This document shows, piece by piece, positions 15,444 through 23,243 of a DNA stretch of 44,526 nucleotides (position 1 is the stretch's first letter; every line of letters starts with the position of its first letter). Where the stretch lies: NCBI GenBank assembly GCA_949840775.1, contig CATKXO010000024.1, forward strand, positions 1 through 44,526, written 5' to 3'. The DNA is from an uncultured bacterium (GTDB lineage: Bacteria > Bacillota > Clostridia > Oscillospirales > Oscillospiraceae). The translations under genes and the position numbers were made by a program. Below the pieces are notes generated by a model that searched no databases, was not told where the DNA came from, and saw only the letters and a program-made list of their open reading frames with translations.

Positions 15444-15472
15444 TTGTCCAAAGGGAGAAAAAGCGTTAGAAT
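15444..15472 (+). promoter_or_regulatory. Sigma-A promoter of ackA
   Basis: TTGTCC (15444-15449), a 17-base spacer and TAGAAT (15467-15472) give a start near 15479 and a leader of about 78 bases. Confidence 0.7.
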
Positions 15473-15496
15473 AGAAGCATCAGCCGGGCTGTCTCT

Positions 15497-15525
15497 ATTG
15501 TAATACATTCCCTGGCTTGAGGCAA
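15497..15525 (-). promoter_or_regulatory. Sigma-A promoter of tmcAL
   Basis: On the minus strand TTGCCT (15525-15520), a 17-base spacer and TACAAT (15502-15497). The resulting leader of about 115 bases runs through the ackA promoter on the other strand, so the two units transcribe across each other. Confidence 0.65.
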
Positions 15526-15557
15526 CCTAAATTTGATTTGAGAAGGAGACGATTCCC

Positions 15558-16751
15558 ATGAATATTCTGGTAATCAATGCCGGCAGCTCTTCCCTGAAGT
15601 ATCAGCTGCTCAACCCCGAGACCCAGCAGGTGCTGGCCAAGGGCCTGTGTGAGCGCATTGGCATCGACGGCAAGTTCACCTACAAGCCCGAGGGCAAGGA
15701 GGCCGTCAAGGAGGCCGACGTGTCCATGCCCACCCACAACGAAGCGATCAAGGCTGTGCTGGACGCCCTGGTAGACCCCAAGAACGGCGTTATCGGCTCC
15801 ATGAAGGAGATTGACGCGGTGGGGCACCGGGTGGTCCACGGCGGCGAAAAATTTGCCAAATCCGTCCTCATCACCGACGAGGTCATGGCCGCCATTGAGG
15901 AGTGCAACCCCCTGGCTCCCCTCCACAACCCCGCCAATATCATCGGCATCAGGGCCTGCCAGGACCTCATGCCCGGCACTCCCATGGTTGCCGTGTTCGA
16001 CACCGCCTTCCACCAGACCATGCCCCCCGCCGCCTATATGTACGCCCTGCCCTATGAGTACTACGAGAAGGATAAGGTCCGCCGCTACGGCTTCCACGGT
16101 ACCAGCCACAAGTATGTCACCCAGCGGGCCGCCGCCATGCTGGGCAAGCCCATCGAGGAGCTGAAGCTCATCTCCTGCCATCTGGGCAACGGCTCCTCCA
16201 TCGCCGCCGTGGACGGCGGCAAGTCCGTGGATACCTCCATGGGCTTTACCCCCCTGGCCGGTCTGCCCATGGGCACCCGCTGTGGTGACATCGACGCGGG
16301 CATCCTCCAGTATCTGATGAACAAGTACGGCATGGACATCGACAAGATGCTCAATGTGCTGAACAAAAAATCCGGTGTGGAGGGCCTGAGCTGCGTCAGC
16401 TCCGACTTCCGTGACCTGGAGGCCGCCGCCGGGAAGGGCGACCGGAAGGCCGCTTTAGCCCAGGAGAAGTTTGCCTATGAGGTGCGCAAGTATGTGGGCG
16501 CTTATGCCGCCGCCATGGGCGGGGTGGATGCCGTTATCTTTACCGCCGGTGTAGGCGAGAACGATAAGACCATCCGCTCCATGGTCTGCAAGGGCCTGGA
16601 TTTTATGGGCCTGAAGCTGGACGATGCCGCCAACGACGTTCGGGGCAAGGAGACCGTCATCTCCGCCGCCGACTCCAAGGTGAAGGTGCTGCTCATCCCC
16701 ACCAACGAGGAGCTGATGATCGCCATCGACACCGCTGCTTTGGCCAAATAA
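15558..16751 (+). CDS. ackA: Acetate kinase
   Basis: This 397-residue enzyme converts acetyl phosphate and ADP to acetate and ATP in acetate fermentation. Family motifs are all visible: [16 protein letters not shown] at the start, [45 protein letters not shown] and FTAGVGEN. The length is normal (about 400). No pta gene is adjacent. The strong AAGGAG site and codon use rich in C/G third bases suggest high expression. It is followed by its own terminator. Confidence 0.96.
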   Translation: MNILVINAGSSSLKYQLLNPETQQVLAKGLCERIGIDGKFTYKPEGKEAVKEADVSMPTHNEAIKAVLDALVDPKNGVIGSMKEIDAVGHRVVHGGEKFAKSVLITDEVMAAIEECNPLAPLHNPANIIGIRACQDLMPGTPMVAVFDTAFHQTMPPAAYMYALPYEYYEKDKVRRYGFHGTSHKYVTQRAAAMLGKPIEELKLISCHLGNGSSIAAVDGGKSVDTSMGFTPLAGLPMGTRCGDIDAGILQYLMNKYGMDIDKMLNVLNKKSGVEGLSCVSSDFRDLEAAAGKGDRKAALAQEKFAYEVRKYVGAYAAAMGGVDAVIFTAGVGENDKTIRSMVCKGLDFMGLKLDDAANDVRGKETVISAADSKVKVLLIPTNEELMIAIDTAALAK

Positions 16752-16767
16752 AGTCGATTAACCGGAA

Positions 16768-16798
16768 ACGGGCGGACGCATCTGCGCCCGCCCGTTTT
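16768..16798 (+). terminator. Intrinsic terminator of ackA
   Basis: ACGGGCGG (16768-16775) pairs with CCGCCCGT (16788-16795), followed by TTTTATT. Confidence 0.85.
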
Positions 16799-16816
16799 AT
16801 TCTTATAAGTCATAGG

Positions 16817-17335
16817 TCAAAAAATATCTGTATTAGCAGGATAAGTATTATCAATCAGCAAATAATCCACATCATATTGCTGGCACATGTTCAGTGCTTC
16901 TGCATTATCACGAATCAGGGATTCCATTGTACAACCTGAATCATCAAGCCTCGTTTCTACTATATTGGCGTTTGCCTGTATCTCATGATAATGGTGTCTT
17001 ATATACGATTCACTCATTACCAGACAGCGGTATTGAATGCACCGAAGATAATCCGCCTCAAAATCTTTTGCCCAGTTAAACGGAATGTAGCAGCCCTCAA
17101 CAATCAGATTTTGCTGGTTTTCAACCACCGTTTTTACAATTTCTCTTACAATCGGCCATAAATAGTCTGTCAATGCGCGGTCGTCACTCATCGGTGTAAG
17201 CGCTGTATTTCCACTTCGAATTAAGCCCATTTTTAGGTGGTCAATCGAAAGGTACGGGAATCTGTATTTTTCCAGGAGACTTTGGGCAAAAGCGGTTTTC
17301 CCCGTATGTGACGCACCCGCTATCAGTAAAACCAT
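16817..17335 (-). CDS. Small P-loop kinase-like protein
   Basis: This 172-residue protein has a Walker A GASHTGKT at residues 7-14, followed by FPYLSIDHLKMGLIRSG, a pattern of small nucleotide/sugar or 2-phosphoglycerate-kinase-like P-loop proteins, and a VEGCYIPF strand further on. The substrate is not known. It lies 30 bases after the GNAT gene on the same strand. Its DNA is visibly richer in A/T than its neighbours (25 of 60 bases are G/C at 16861-16920), suggesting a later arrival. Confidence 0.72.
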   Translation of the reverse strand: MVLLIAGASHTGKTAFAQSLLEKYRFPYLSIDHLKMGLIRSGNTALTPMSDDRALTDYLWPIVREIVKTVVENQQNLIVEGCYIPFNWAKDFEADYLRCIQYRCLVMSESYIRHHYHEIQANANIVETRLDDSGCTMESLIRDNAEALNMCQQYDVDYLLIDNTYPANTDIF

Positions 17336-17365
17336 GCCATTTCCCTCAAATCCCAGTAATTGCTT

Positions 17366-17848
17366 TTATAGGTCCAGTTTCATGTAGATACAGCCGTCGA
17401 TGGGGTTGTCGTTGTAGCGCTCGATCTCATAAAAACCTAAGGCCCGGTACATGCGGATGGCGCTGTTCAGGAAGGGGAAGGTATCCAGCAGCATGTGGGA
17501 ATAGCCGATGGCTCTGGCGTCGTCGATGACCTGACGGACCAGCTTCCCGCCGATGTGCTTGTCCCGGTACTGGGGGCGGACATAGAGCCGCTTCATTTCG
17601 CAGTTCTCCTCGTCCATCCGCCGCAGGCCAATGCACCCCGCCGGTTCTCCGTTCCAGAGGGCCAGATACAGCCGTCCTCCGGGCATACCGTATTTTTGCT
17701 CCAGGTGCCGGACCTCCTCATCGTAGTTTTGCAGGGAGAGGTAGCCGGCAAAGGAGGGCTCCCCGGCGAGGAGCGCCTGGGTATACTCGGAAAATAACGT
17801 GCCTATTTCCTGGGAATGCTCATAGGCGGGGACAATGGTCAAACTCAT
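17366..17848 (-). CDS. GNAT family N-acetyltransferase
   Basis: This 160-residue enzyme has the GNAT fold pattern. The N-terminal part recognises substrate, AGCIGLRRMDEENCEMKRLYV is the central beta hairpin, and RPQYRDKHIGGKLV is the acetyl-CoA pyrophosphate-binding motif A, followed by MYRALGFYE. The acceptor is unknown. Transcription is predicted from the minus-strand promoter 17875-17903, which overlaps the divergent DUF951 promoter. Confidence 0.87.
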   Translation of the reverse strand: MSLTIVPAYEHSQEIGTLFSEYTQALLAGEPSFAGYLSLQNYDEEVRHLEQKYGMPGGRLYLALWNGEPAGCIGLRRMDEENCEMKRLYVRPQYRDKHIGGKLVRQVIDDARAIGYSHMLLDTFPFLNSAIRMYRALGFYEIERYNDNPIDGCIYMKLDL

Positions 17849-17874
17849 ATTGGATGCCTCCTTTGGTAACAGCT

Positions 17875-17903
17875 ATTTTATCATGTTAGAGGGGCGTTGA
17901 CAA
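17875..17903 (-). promoter_or_regulatory. Divergent promoter of the GNAT gene
   Basis: On the minus strand TTGTCA (17903-17898), a 17-base spacer and TAAAAT (17880-17875). The -35 overlaps the plus-strand -35 at 17897-17902. Confidence 0.7.
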
Positions 17904-17925
17904 GGAAGAAAAGCTTATTTATAAT
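17897..17925 (+). promoter_or_regulatory. Consensus promoter of the DUF951 gene
   Basis: TTGACA (17897-17902), a 17-base spacer and TATAAT (17920-17925): a perfect sigma-A promoter, with the -35 shared with the opposite promoter. Confidence 0.88.
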
Positions 17926-17955
17926 GGGTTGCAGTAGGAAGAGGTGGGAAAAGTT

Positions 17956-18156
17956 ATGGACATCCACGTCAACGACATACTAAAGATGAAAAAGCCCCAC
18001 CCCTGCGGCAGCCAGGAGTGGCTGGTTCTGCGGGTGGGGATGGACTTCAAAATGCGTTGCCAGGGCTGCGGCCGTGAGGTGATGCAGCCACGGAGCAAGG
18101 CGGAGAAGAACATCAAAAAGGTTTTCCGGGACGGCCAGCCTGTGGAGAACCTGTAA
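17956..18156 (+). CDS. DUF951 family protein
   Basis: This 66-residue protein shows the complete DUF951 pattern: MDIHVNDILKMKKPHPCGS, then LRVGMDFKMRCQGCG and a final EVMQPRSKAEKNIKKV. The cysteines suggest a small metal site, and homologues are seen as small nucleic-acid-associated proteins of unknown role. ATG 17956 is preferred over GTG 17944 because the family begins at MDI and GAGGTG lies at the right distance. It shares a promoter with the radical SAM gene 19 bases downstream. Confidence 0.85.
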   Translation: MDIHVNDILKMKKPHPCGSQEWLVLRVGMDFKMRCQGCGREVMQPRSKAEKNIKKVFRDGQPVENL

Positions 18157-18175
18157 AGGAAAGGAGCCTTACGAT

Positions 18176-19063
18176 ATGCGTTACGACAGCGATCTGCTGT
18201 ACCGGCCGCCGGGGGAGTGGAAGAGCTATCTGCTCCAGTGCACCATCGGCTGCTCCAACAACCAGTGTACCTTTTGTGGGATGTACAAGGAGAAAAAATT
18301 CCGCATCCGTCCGGTAGCAGAGATTTTGGAGGACATCGACATGGCCCGGGACTACTACGGCCCGGAGCTGCGGCGGGTGTTCCTTATGGACGGCGACGCT
18401 ATCATTATGAAGACGGAGGAGCTGCTCCAGATTCTCCGCAAGCTGTACGACCGTTTCCCCAAGCTGGAGAAGGTCACCCTCTACGCCGGACCCAAAAGCA
18501 CCCTGTCCAAGACCCCGGAGGAGCTGCGCACCCTCCATGAAGCCGGGCTGTCCCGGGCCTACCTGGGAGTGGAAAGCGGCAGCGATCAGGTGCTCCGCTT
18601 CATTCACAAGGGCTGCTCCGCCGAACAGATGCTGCTGGCGGGCCGGCGGCTGGTGGAGGCGGGCATCGACCTGTGGGTCACCATTATCCTGGGGATGACC
18701 GGCGCCAACGGCGAGGGCGGCGACTGGGAGGAGCACATCTTGTCCACCGCCAAAATGATCAACGCCATGAATCCCCGGCACCTGTCCGCCATGACCTTCG
18801 CTCCCGCCAAGGGCACCCCCCTGGGAGAGGATGTGCTGGCCGGGCGGTTTGAGGTCTGCTCCGCCGACCATGTGCTGGAGGAGTGCCGCCTGCTCATTGA
18901 GCACCTGGACGTGGACCCGCTCCACTTTACCAGCAACCACGCCTCCAACTATCTGCCTTTAAAGGGCGGCCTGCCTGAGGACCGGGAAAAGTTCCTGAAC
19001 ATGATCGACCAGGCCCTGGCAGGAAAAATCCGCCTGCGAAAAACCCTGAACCGCGGCATTTGA
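18176..19063 (+). CDS. Radical SAM protein with Elp3-like core
   Basis: This 295-residue protein begins RYDSDLLYRPPGEWKSYLLQ and carries the cluster motif CTIGCSNNQCTFCGMYK (CX4CX2C spacing for the last three Cys). FLMDGDAII follows, then YLGVESGSD and TIILGMTG. This family (annotated as radical SAM, HemN/Elp3-like) is widespread in gut Firmicutes and its product is not known. No C-terminal extra cluster is seen. An intrinsic terminator ends the unit. Confidence 0.86.
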   Translation: MRYDSDLLYRPPGEWKSYLLQCTIGCSNNQCTFCGMYKEKKFRIRPVAEILEDIDMARDYYGPELRRVFLMDGDAIIMKTEELLQILRKLYDRFPKLEKVTLYAGPKSTLSKTPEELRTLHEAGLSRAYLGVESGSDQVLRFIHKGCSAEQMLLAGRRLVEAGIDLWVTIILGMTGANGEGGDWEEHILSTAKMINAMNPRHLSAMTFAPAKGTPLGEDVLAGRFEVCSADHVLEECRLLIEHLDVDPLHFTSNHASNYLPLKGGLPEDREKFLNMIDQALAGKIRLRKTLNRGI

Positions 19064-19075
19064 CCTGTAAAAGTT

Positions 19076-19116
19076 CCCCGTCTTCCGGTACGTTTGGCCT
19101 GGAGGCGGGGATTTTT
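19076..19116 (+). terminator. Intrinsic terminator after the radical SAM gene
   Basis: CCCCGTCTTC (19076-19085) pairs with GGAGGCGGGG (19101-19110, with G-T pairs), followed by ATTTTT. Confidence 0.75.
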
Positions 19117-19240
19117 ATGGATACACGCTTTCTGTCATAATATGGGAGTGAAAGGAGAAGAAGGGGAAAAATTCGGTTATTCCTATGAATTTATAACAAT
19201 TTATACAATATTAGCGGGGTAAATCTAGTTAGTTTTGCCC

Positions 19241-19269
19241 TTGTTTTGCATTTCGGAATTGGTTACAAT
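19241..19269 (+). promoter_or_regulatory. Candidate promoter of the SleB-type gene
   Basis: TTGTTT (19241-19246), a 17-base spacer and TACAAT (19264-19269) give a start near 19276 and a 70-base leader. The -10 lies inside the WalR-like box. Confidence 0.55.
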
Positions 19270-19278
19270 GTGGTTACA
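19262..19278 (-). promoter_or_regulatory. WalR (YycF)-like box
   Basis: Read on the minus strand, TGTAAC-CACAT-TGTAAC fits the WalR consensus TGTWAH-N5-TGTWAH exactly. A further GTAAC lies 3' on the plus strand (19281-19285). WalRK controls cell-wall hydrolases in low-GC Gram-positives, and a SleB-type hydrolase follows. Overlap with the -10 suggests repression if this promoter is the real one. Confidence 0.5.
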
Positions 19279-19346
19279 AAAGTAACAGCAGTTGCTTTTG
19301 GTTGTCATAATTTTGACATAATTCGCAATTAAAAGGAGTGCAGACA

Positions 19347-20387
19347 ATGAAGCGAAAGCTGATTTCCGTTATGCTCAGCGTCTTTGCCATGCTCCTCCTG
19401 ATGGGCGCCGCGGCAGATACCGAGCCTGCGGCCGCCCTCGTGGCAGAGGAGGAGAGCGCCGTCTCTCAGGAGGTGGAGCTTGAGACTGAAGCGCAGGTAC
19501 CCGGTGAGACATCTGACCCGGAGGTTACCGATTCATCTGATCAGGAGGAGCCCGGCACCCCCGGCGACCTGACAGACGATGAAGGTCTGGACCAGACGGA
19601 CCCCGACGGCGGTGACAGCACTGTGGTTCCGCCCGTTGTGGTGACAGGGGACCCCAATCTGCTGATTAACGGCCAGCCCGCGCCCCTGGAGCTGAATAGG
19701 GAGCTGCAAAACGGTGTTACCTACGTGTCCCTGTCTGTGATGGCCCGCCAGCTGGCACCTTTTGCCCAGATCAGCTGGGACGGTTCTGCGGCCTATGTGG
19801 TTACCGATACCCTGTCTCTCACCGCCAGGGTGGGCCAGCTCTATGTGGAGGCCAATGGCCGGTATCTCTATGTGCCTGAGACTGTGCAGCTGACCCCGGC
19901 GGGGCAGGTAATCGTCCCCCTGCGGGTGGTGGCAAAGGCTTTTGGCGCAGAGGTGGGCTATGACCCCGCTACCGGCAAAACTACTGTCACCAGCGGCTAT
20001 ACCACCCTTCAACATGGCGATACCTTCTATAATCAGGATGACCTCTTTTGGCTGTCTCGGGTGATTCAGCGGGAGAGCGGCAACCAGCCCTTGGAGGGTA
20101 AGATGGCCGTGGGCAATGTGGTGCTCAACCGGGTGGCCGACCCCGTCTTCCCCGACACGGTGGAGGGGGTGCTGGCCCAGAAAAATCAGTGCAGCACCTA
20201 TAAGTCCGGGGTCCTGGCCGCTACCGATCCCTCCGAGTCCAGCATCATCGCTGCCAAGCTGGTGATGGACGGCGGAGAGGTGGAGGAGGCAAAGGGTGCG
20301 CTGTATTTCGACTCCGGCTCCAACAGCTGGGCCGCCCGGAACAAGCAGCACATCACCACCATCGGCGGACACAAATTTTATGGATAA
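19347..20387 (+). CDS. Secreted cell-wall hydrolase, SleB/CwlJ domain with stalk domain
   Basis: The 346-residue protein has a signal peptide (MKRKLISVMLSVFAMLLLMG, cleavage near 23-25). An acidic, Pro/Thr-rich linker covers about 28-100, a copper-amine-oxidase-N-like beta domain about 105-215 (LLINGQPAPLELN, then TYVSLSVMARQLAPF and VIVPLRVVAKAFGAEVGY), and a C-terminal SleB/CwlJ hydrolase domain about 230-346 (WLSRVIQRESGNQPLEGKMA, then VGNVVLNRV and GALYFDS). The catalytic Glu is probably in RESG. SleB domains are lytic or muramidase-like enzymes acting on peptidoglycan, often spore cortex. The acidic linker and stalk domain suggest wall attachment. ATG 19347 is preferred over GTG 19338 by its AAAAGGAG site. 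Confidence 0.87.
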   Translation: MKRKLISVMLSVFAMLLLMGAAADTEPAAALVAEEESAVSQEVELETEAQVPGETSDPEVTDSSDQEEPGTPGDLTDDEGLDQTDPDGGDSTVVPPVVVTGDPNLLINGQPAPLELNRELQNGVTYVSLSVMARQLAPFAQISWDGSAAYVVTDTLSLTARVGQLYVEANGRYLYVPETVQLTPAGQVIVPLRVVAKAFGAEVGYDPATGKTTVTSGYTTLQHGDTFYNQDDLFWLSRVIQRESGNQPLEGKMAVGNVVLNRVADPVFPDTVEGVLAQKNQCSTYKSGVLAATDPSESSIIAAKLVMDGGEVEEAKGALYFDSGSNSWAARNKQHITTIGGHKFYG

Positions 20388-20388
20388 A

Positions 20389-20424
20389 CAACAGGGACGC
20401 CTGCGGGCGTCCCTGTTGCTCTTT
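20389..20424. terminator. Strong terminator between converging genes
   Basis: AACAGGGACGCC (20390-20401), loop TGCG, and the exact complement (20406-20417), followed by GCTCTTT. Converging genes on both sides. Confidence 0.8.
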
Positions 20425-20425
20425 C

Positions 20426-21016
20426 CTAGATCGTCTGCATCCGTTTGACAATATCGGACAGGATATTCACCGATTCCATCTTTTGGCGGCTGCCCCCGCT
20501 GCTCCCCTGATCCTGCTGGGCCAGTATGCTTTTCAGCCAGCGCATCAGATCGCCGTCTGCGTCCTCCAGCGACTGTATCGGTCCGTCTTCTGCGCTGGTA
20601 ACATAGGACGAACCGCATCCGATACCACCGGCCGCAAATGTCCCCGGGTCGATGTCTAGAATCCGCCACCCGTGATGCCCCAACTGCATCGCATCGAAGC
20701 GCGACAGCGCCCCCTTTTCGATCAGGTCATCCAGAAATGTGTCGTACTGGTCCTGCGTCATATTGCGCGGATCGTATTTGCCGGCCAGTTCAGCAATCTC
20801 CTGGCCAGACAGCTCGGTCCGGGGAACCTGTTCTCTCTCATAGGTGTCGAAGTTTTGAGGCTGTGGCGCACCGCTCTTGCGGGCGTTGTCCGTTTGTTTC
20901 AGGATTTCGTCAAAATGTTTCGCGTGCCAGCTTCCGTCGGGTCTCTGGGTCAGATTCAGTTTTGTTTGGACCGGTGTACCCCCGAGGAACGCTACGGCTG
21001 TTAAAGTAATGTCCAT
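20426..21016 (-). CDS. Hypothetical protein paired with an XRE regulator
   Basis: I do not recognise this 196-residue protein. It starts with a beta-rich stretch (MDITLTAVAFLGG), has a polar middle with LSGQEIAELAGKYDPRNMTQ and DQYDTFLDDLIEKGALSRFD, and a glycine-rich segment (GTFAAGGIGCGSSYV). The C-terminal helix ends KMESVNILSDIVKRMQ. No signal peptide or membrane helix is seen. An AAGGAG site lies 8 bases before the ATG. It is 43 bases downstream of the membrane-anchored XRE gene and probably in the same transcript. Confidence 0.6.
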   Translation of the reverse strand: MDITLTAVAFLGGTPVQTKLNLTQRPDGSWHAKHFDEILKQTDNARKSGAPQPQNFDTYEREQVPRTELSGQEIAELAGKYDPRNMTQDQYDTFLDDLIEKGALSRFDAMQLGHHGWRILDIDPGTFAAGGIGCGSSYVTSAEDGPIQSLEDADGDLMRWLKSILAQQDQGSSGGSRQKMESVNILSDIVKRMQTI

Positions 21017-21059
21017 CGTCTATACTCCTTTATAAATTGAATCTTGAAATTTCTAAAGC

Positions 21060-21596
21060 TTATCGTGCCGTTATTTGGTCTAACAGGGATTGATAAGAAT
21101 CTGTCAAAGAATAATCCTCATAGGTCCCGTCCGGATTCATTCTGTAGGAGTGCGGCTCATCCGGGTCACTTTGAAATCGTTGGGGGTTGTCCGTTATGAT
21201 GCGAATACCATCAACATCTACAACCACAGCACGCTCCACTGCTTTTCGCACCTGATAATTTTGATAAAGCTGCCAGGCGGCTGTGGCCATCAGGGCTCCA
21301 GCGGCAATCAGACACAGCGCCAGCGCCGCCCGCTTGATAAGGCGGCGGGGCTTCGTTTGGGGACGGCCAGCTTCCTCCGGCGCTTTCGACGGCTTCTCCA
21401 CCTTGTCATGTACCAGGTAGTCCAGCGGTACATGGTATAGATTACTTAAGGCCACCAGATTGTCCAGCGTGGGGACCGCCGTTCCCACCTCCCATCTCGA
21501 TATGGCTTGGCGCGAGACTGACAGCATCTCGGCCAGCTCCAGCTGGGTCAGCCCCTTGCCCTTGCGCAGGTCCGCCAGCTTCTGCTTCAATTCCAT
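21060..21596 (-). CDS. XRE-family regulator with a membrane anchor
   Basis: In this 178-residue protein, residues 1-60 form a Cro/CI-type helix-turn-helix (GLTQLELAEMLSVSRQAISRWEVG). A basic linker (KPRRLIKR) leads to a membrane helix at about 87-108. An extracytoplasmic tail of about 70 residues, rich in Asp, Pro and Tyr, follows. Such architecture suggests signal transfer across the membrane to the DNA-binding domain. The target may be its own unit with the unknown gene downstream. RBS GAGGTGAAG precedes the ATG. Confidence 0.82.
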   Translation of the reverse strand: MELKQKLADLRKGKGLTQLELAEMLSVSRQAISRWEVGTAVPTLDNLVALSNLYHVPLDYLVHDKVEKPSKAPEEAGRPQTKPRRLIKRAALALCLIAAGALMATAAWQLYQNYQVRKAVERAVVVDVDGIRIITDNPQRFQSDPDEPHSYRMNPDGTYEDYSLTDSYQSLLDQITAR

Positions 21597-21752
21597 ATAT
21601 CTTCACCTCGTTCAGTCTAGAGGAAACGCCCCGGAAAGTAAACCGCATCCCCGTTGCATTAGGGAAACCAGCGGTTGCGCGGGCTGTTTTTCTATATATC
21701 GACCGAAAACAACGGGGAATGACAGCGCCTGAAAAGATTTTCAAAATAGGGC

Positions 21753-21781
21753 TTTTCTTTTTGTATATTCATGTATATAAT
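21753..21781 (+). promoter_or_regulatory. Candidate promoter upstream of nusB
   Basis: TATAAT at 21776-21781 with only a weak -35 (TTTTCT, 21753-21758). No other promoter-like element lies in the gap before nusB, and the genes up to recN follow without long gaps. Confidence 0.45.
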
Positions 21782-21822
21782 ACTCTAGGAAGTTTATGGA
21801 CCAATAACAGGAGGCCGTACCT

Positions 21823-22320
21823 ATGACAAGAAGCAGCGCGCGTGAGATTGCCGTACATATCATCTTCGCCTTGGGGTTTGACAACCGCAGTGCTCAGGAG
21901 GTGCTGGAGGCCGAGCTGACCCGGGAGCGGTTCCAGGAGCTGACGGAGGAGCTGCCCCTCTATGAGCAGTTTCCCAACGAAAAGCAGGAGAAATACATCC
22001 GGGACCTGGTTCAGGGCGTGTTTGCCCACGGGCCGGAGCTGGACGACTGCATCAGCCGCTATTCGGTGGGCTGGGCCTTTGCCCGCATCCCCCGCATGGC
22101 GGCGGCCATCATGCGCACCGCCATGTATGAGGTGCTCTATATGCCGGAAATCCCCAACGCCGCCGCCATCAATGAGGCAGTGGAAATCGCTAAGAAATAC
22201 GAGCCGGCAGAAGTGGTCTCCTTTGTCAACGGCATTTTGGGGACCTTTGTCCGAACTGAGATTGAGGACGCCCCACCCAAGCCGGAGAAAAAGCCTGTCC
22301 AGTCCGAGGGGGAGACGTGA
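21823..22320 (+). CDS. nusB: Transcription antitermination factor NusB
   Basis: This 165-residue protein has the all-helical NusB pattern: SSAREIAVHIIFALGF (R-box binding helix), VQGVFAHGPELDDCISRYS, RIPRMAAAIMRTAMYEVLY and NAAAINEAVEIAKKYEPAEV before FVNGILG. NusB with NusE binds boxA RNA and promotes rRNA antitermination. A short acidic/proline tail is present. AGGAGG lies 7 bases before the ATG. It opens the long DNA-metabolism and isoprenoid cluster. Confidence 0.92.
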   Translation: MTRSSAREIAVHIIFALGFDNRSAQEVLEAELTRERFQELTEELPLYEQFPNEKQEKYIRDLVQGVFAHGPELDDCISRYSVGWAFARIPRMAAAIMRTAMYEVLYMPEIPNAAAINEAVEIAKKYEPAEVVSFVNGILGTFVRTEIEDAPPKPEKKPVQSEGET

Positions 22321-23243
22321 TGCCTGTCCTGGGTTTGGATACCAGTAATTACACCACCTCTGCCGCCCTGTTCGACGGGGCGGTGGGGGAGAACCTGGGC
22401 CGTCTGTTGGAGGTGCGTCCAGGGGAGCGGGGCCTGCGCCAAAGCGAGGCCCTGTTCCAGCATGTGAAGCGGCTGCCCCAGATACTGGAGGAGCTGCTGA
22501 GGGAGAGCCCCGATATCCGGGCTGTAGGCGCCTCCACCCGGCCCAGAGCGGTGGAAGGCTCCTATATGCCCTGTTTTCTGGCGGGAGAGAGCCATGGCCG
22601 GGGGATTGCTGCCGCACTGGGCGTCCCTTTTTACCCCCATTCCCACCAGGAGGGACACCTGGCCGCCGCCGCCTGGTCCGCCGGGCGGCTGGACCTGCTG
22701 GACACGCCGTTTCTGGCCTGGCACCTGTCCGGAGGGACCACTGAACTGCTGCTGGTAAAGCCCAAGGGCTATACTCTCGCCGCTGAAATCATCGGAGGCA
22801 CCAGCGACCTGTCCGCCGGCCAGCTCATCGACCGTACTGGGGTGTTGCTGGGTCTCCAGTTCCCGGCAGGCAAGGCGTTAGACGGTCTCTATCCCCAGGC
22901 GGATGCCTGCTATGAGCCGAACGTAAAGCTAAATAGCCTTACATTTTCTCTGTCCGGGATGGAGAACCGGGTGAAGGGGCTGATGGAGGAGGGAGCGCGC
23001 CCGGCCAACGTCGCCCGCTTTGCCATTGATGCAGTCTCCAACGTGGTATGTCGTGCCACGCAAGAGGCCCGGCGGAGGTATCCCGGCCTGCCGGTGCTGT
23101 GCTCTGGTGGGGTGGCCTCCAATACCCGGTTAAGGGCGGCGCTGTCGGAGGCAGTTTTTGCTCAGCCCCAATACTCCACCGACAACGCCATGGGCGCCGC
23201 GATTCTCACCTGGCGGGCAGCTCAAAAGGAGGGAAACCTGTGA
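22320..23243 (+). CDS. Kae1/TsaD-like (M22) ASKHA-fold protein
   Basis: The 307-residue protein is related to the tRNA threonylcarbamoyl transferase TsaD but is a separate Clostridial group. It begins VLGLDTSNYTTSAALFDG, has SHQEGHLAAA in place of the classic HxEGH site, LSGGTTELLLV, and ends with SGGVASNTRLRAALSEA and DNAMGAAIL. The metal-binding histidine pair is changed (His-x-x-Gly-His), so threonylcarbamoyl transfer cannot be assumed. The start ATG overlaps the nusB stop (TGATG), and its end overlaps xseA by 4 bases. Confidence 0.82.
   Translation: MPVLGLDTSNYTTSAALFDGAVGENLGRLLEVRPGERGLRQSEALFQHVKRLPQILEELLRESPDIRAVGASTRPRAVEGSYMPCFLAGESHGRGIAAALGVPFYPHSHQEGHLAAAAWSAGRLDLLDTPFLAWHLSGGTTELLLVKPKGYTLAAEIIGGTSDLSAGQLIDRTGVLLGLQFPAGKALDGLYPQADACYEPNVKLNSLTFSLSGMENRVKGLMEEGARPANVARFAIDAVSNVVCRATQEARRRYPGLPVLCSGGVASNTRLRAALSEAVFAQPQYSTDNAMGAAILTWRAAQKEGNL

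Noticed and set aside
19117-19346. c-di-AMP riboswitch before the SleB-type gene
   Set aside because: Such RNAs often precede wall hydrolases, but the conserved aptamer sequences are not present in this A/T-rich leader.
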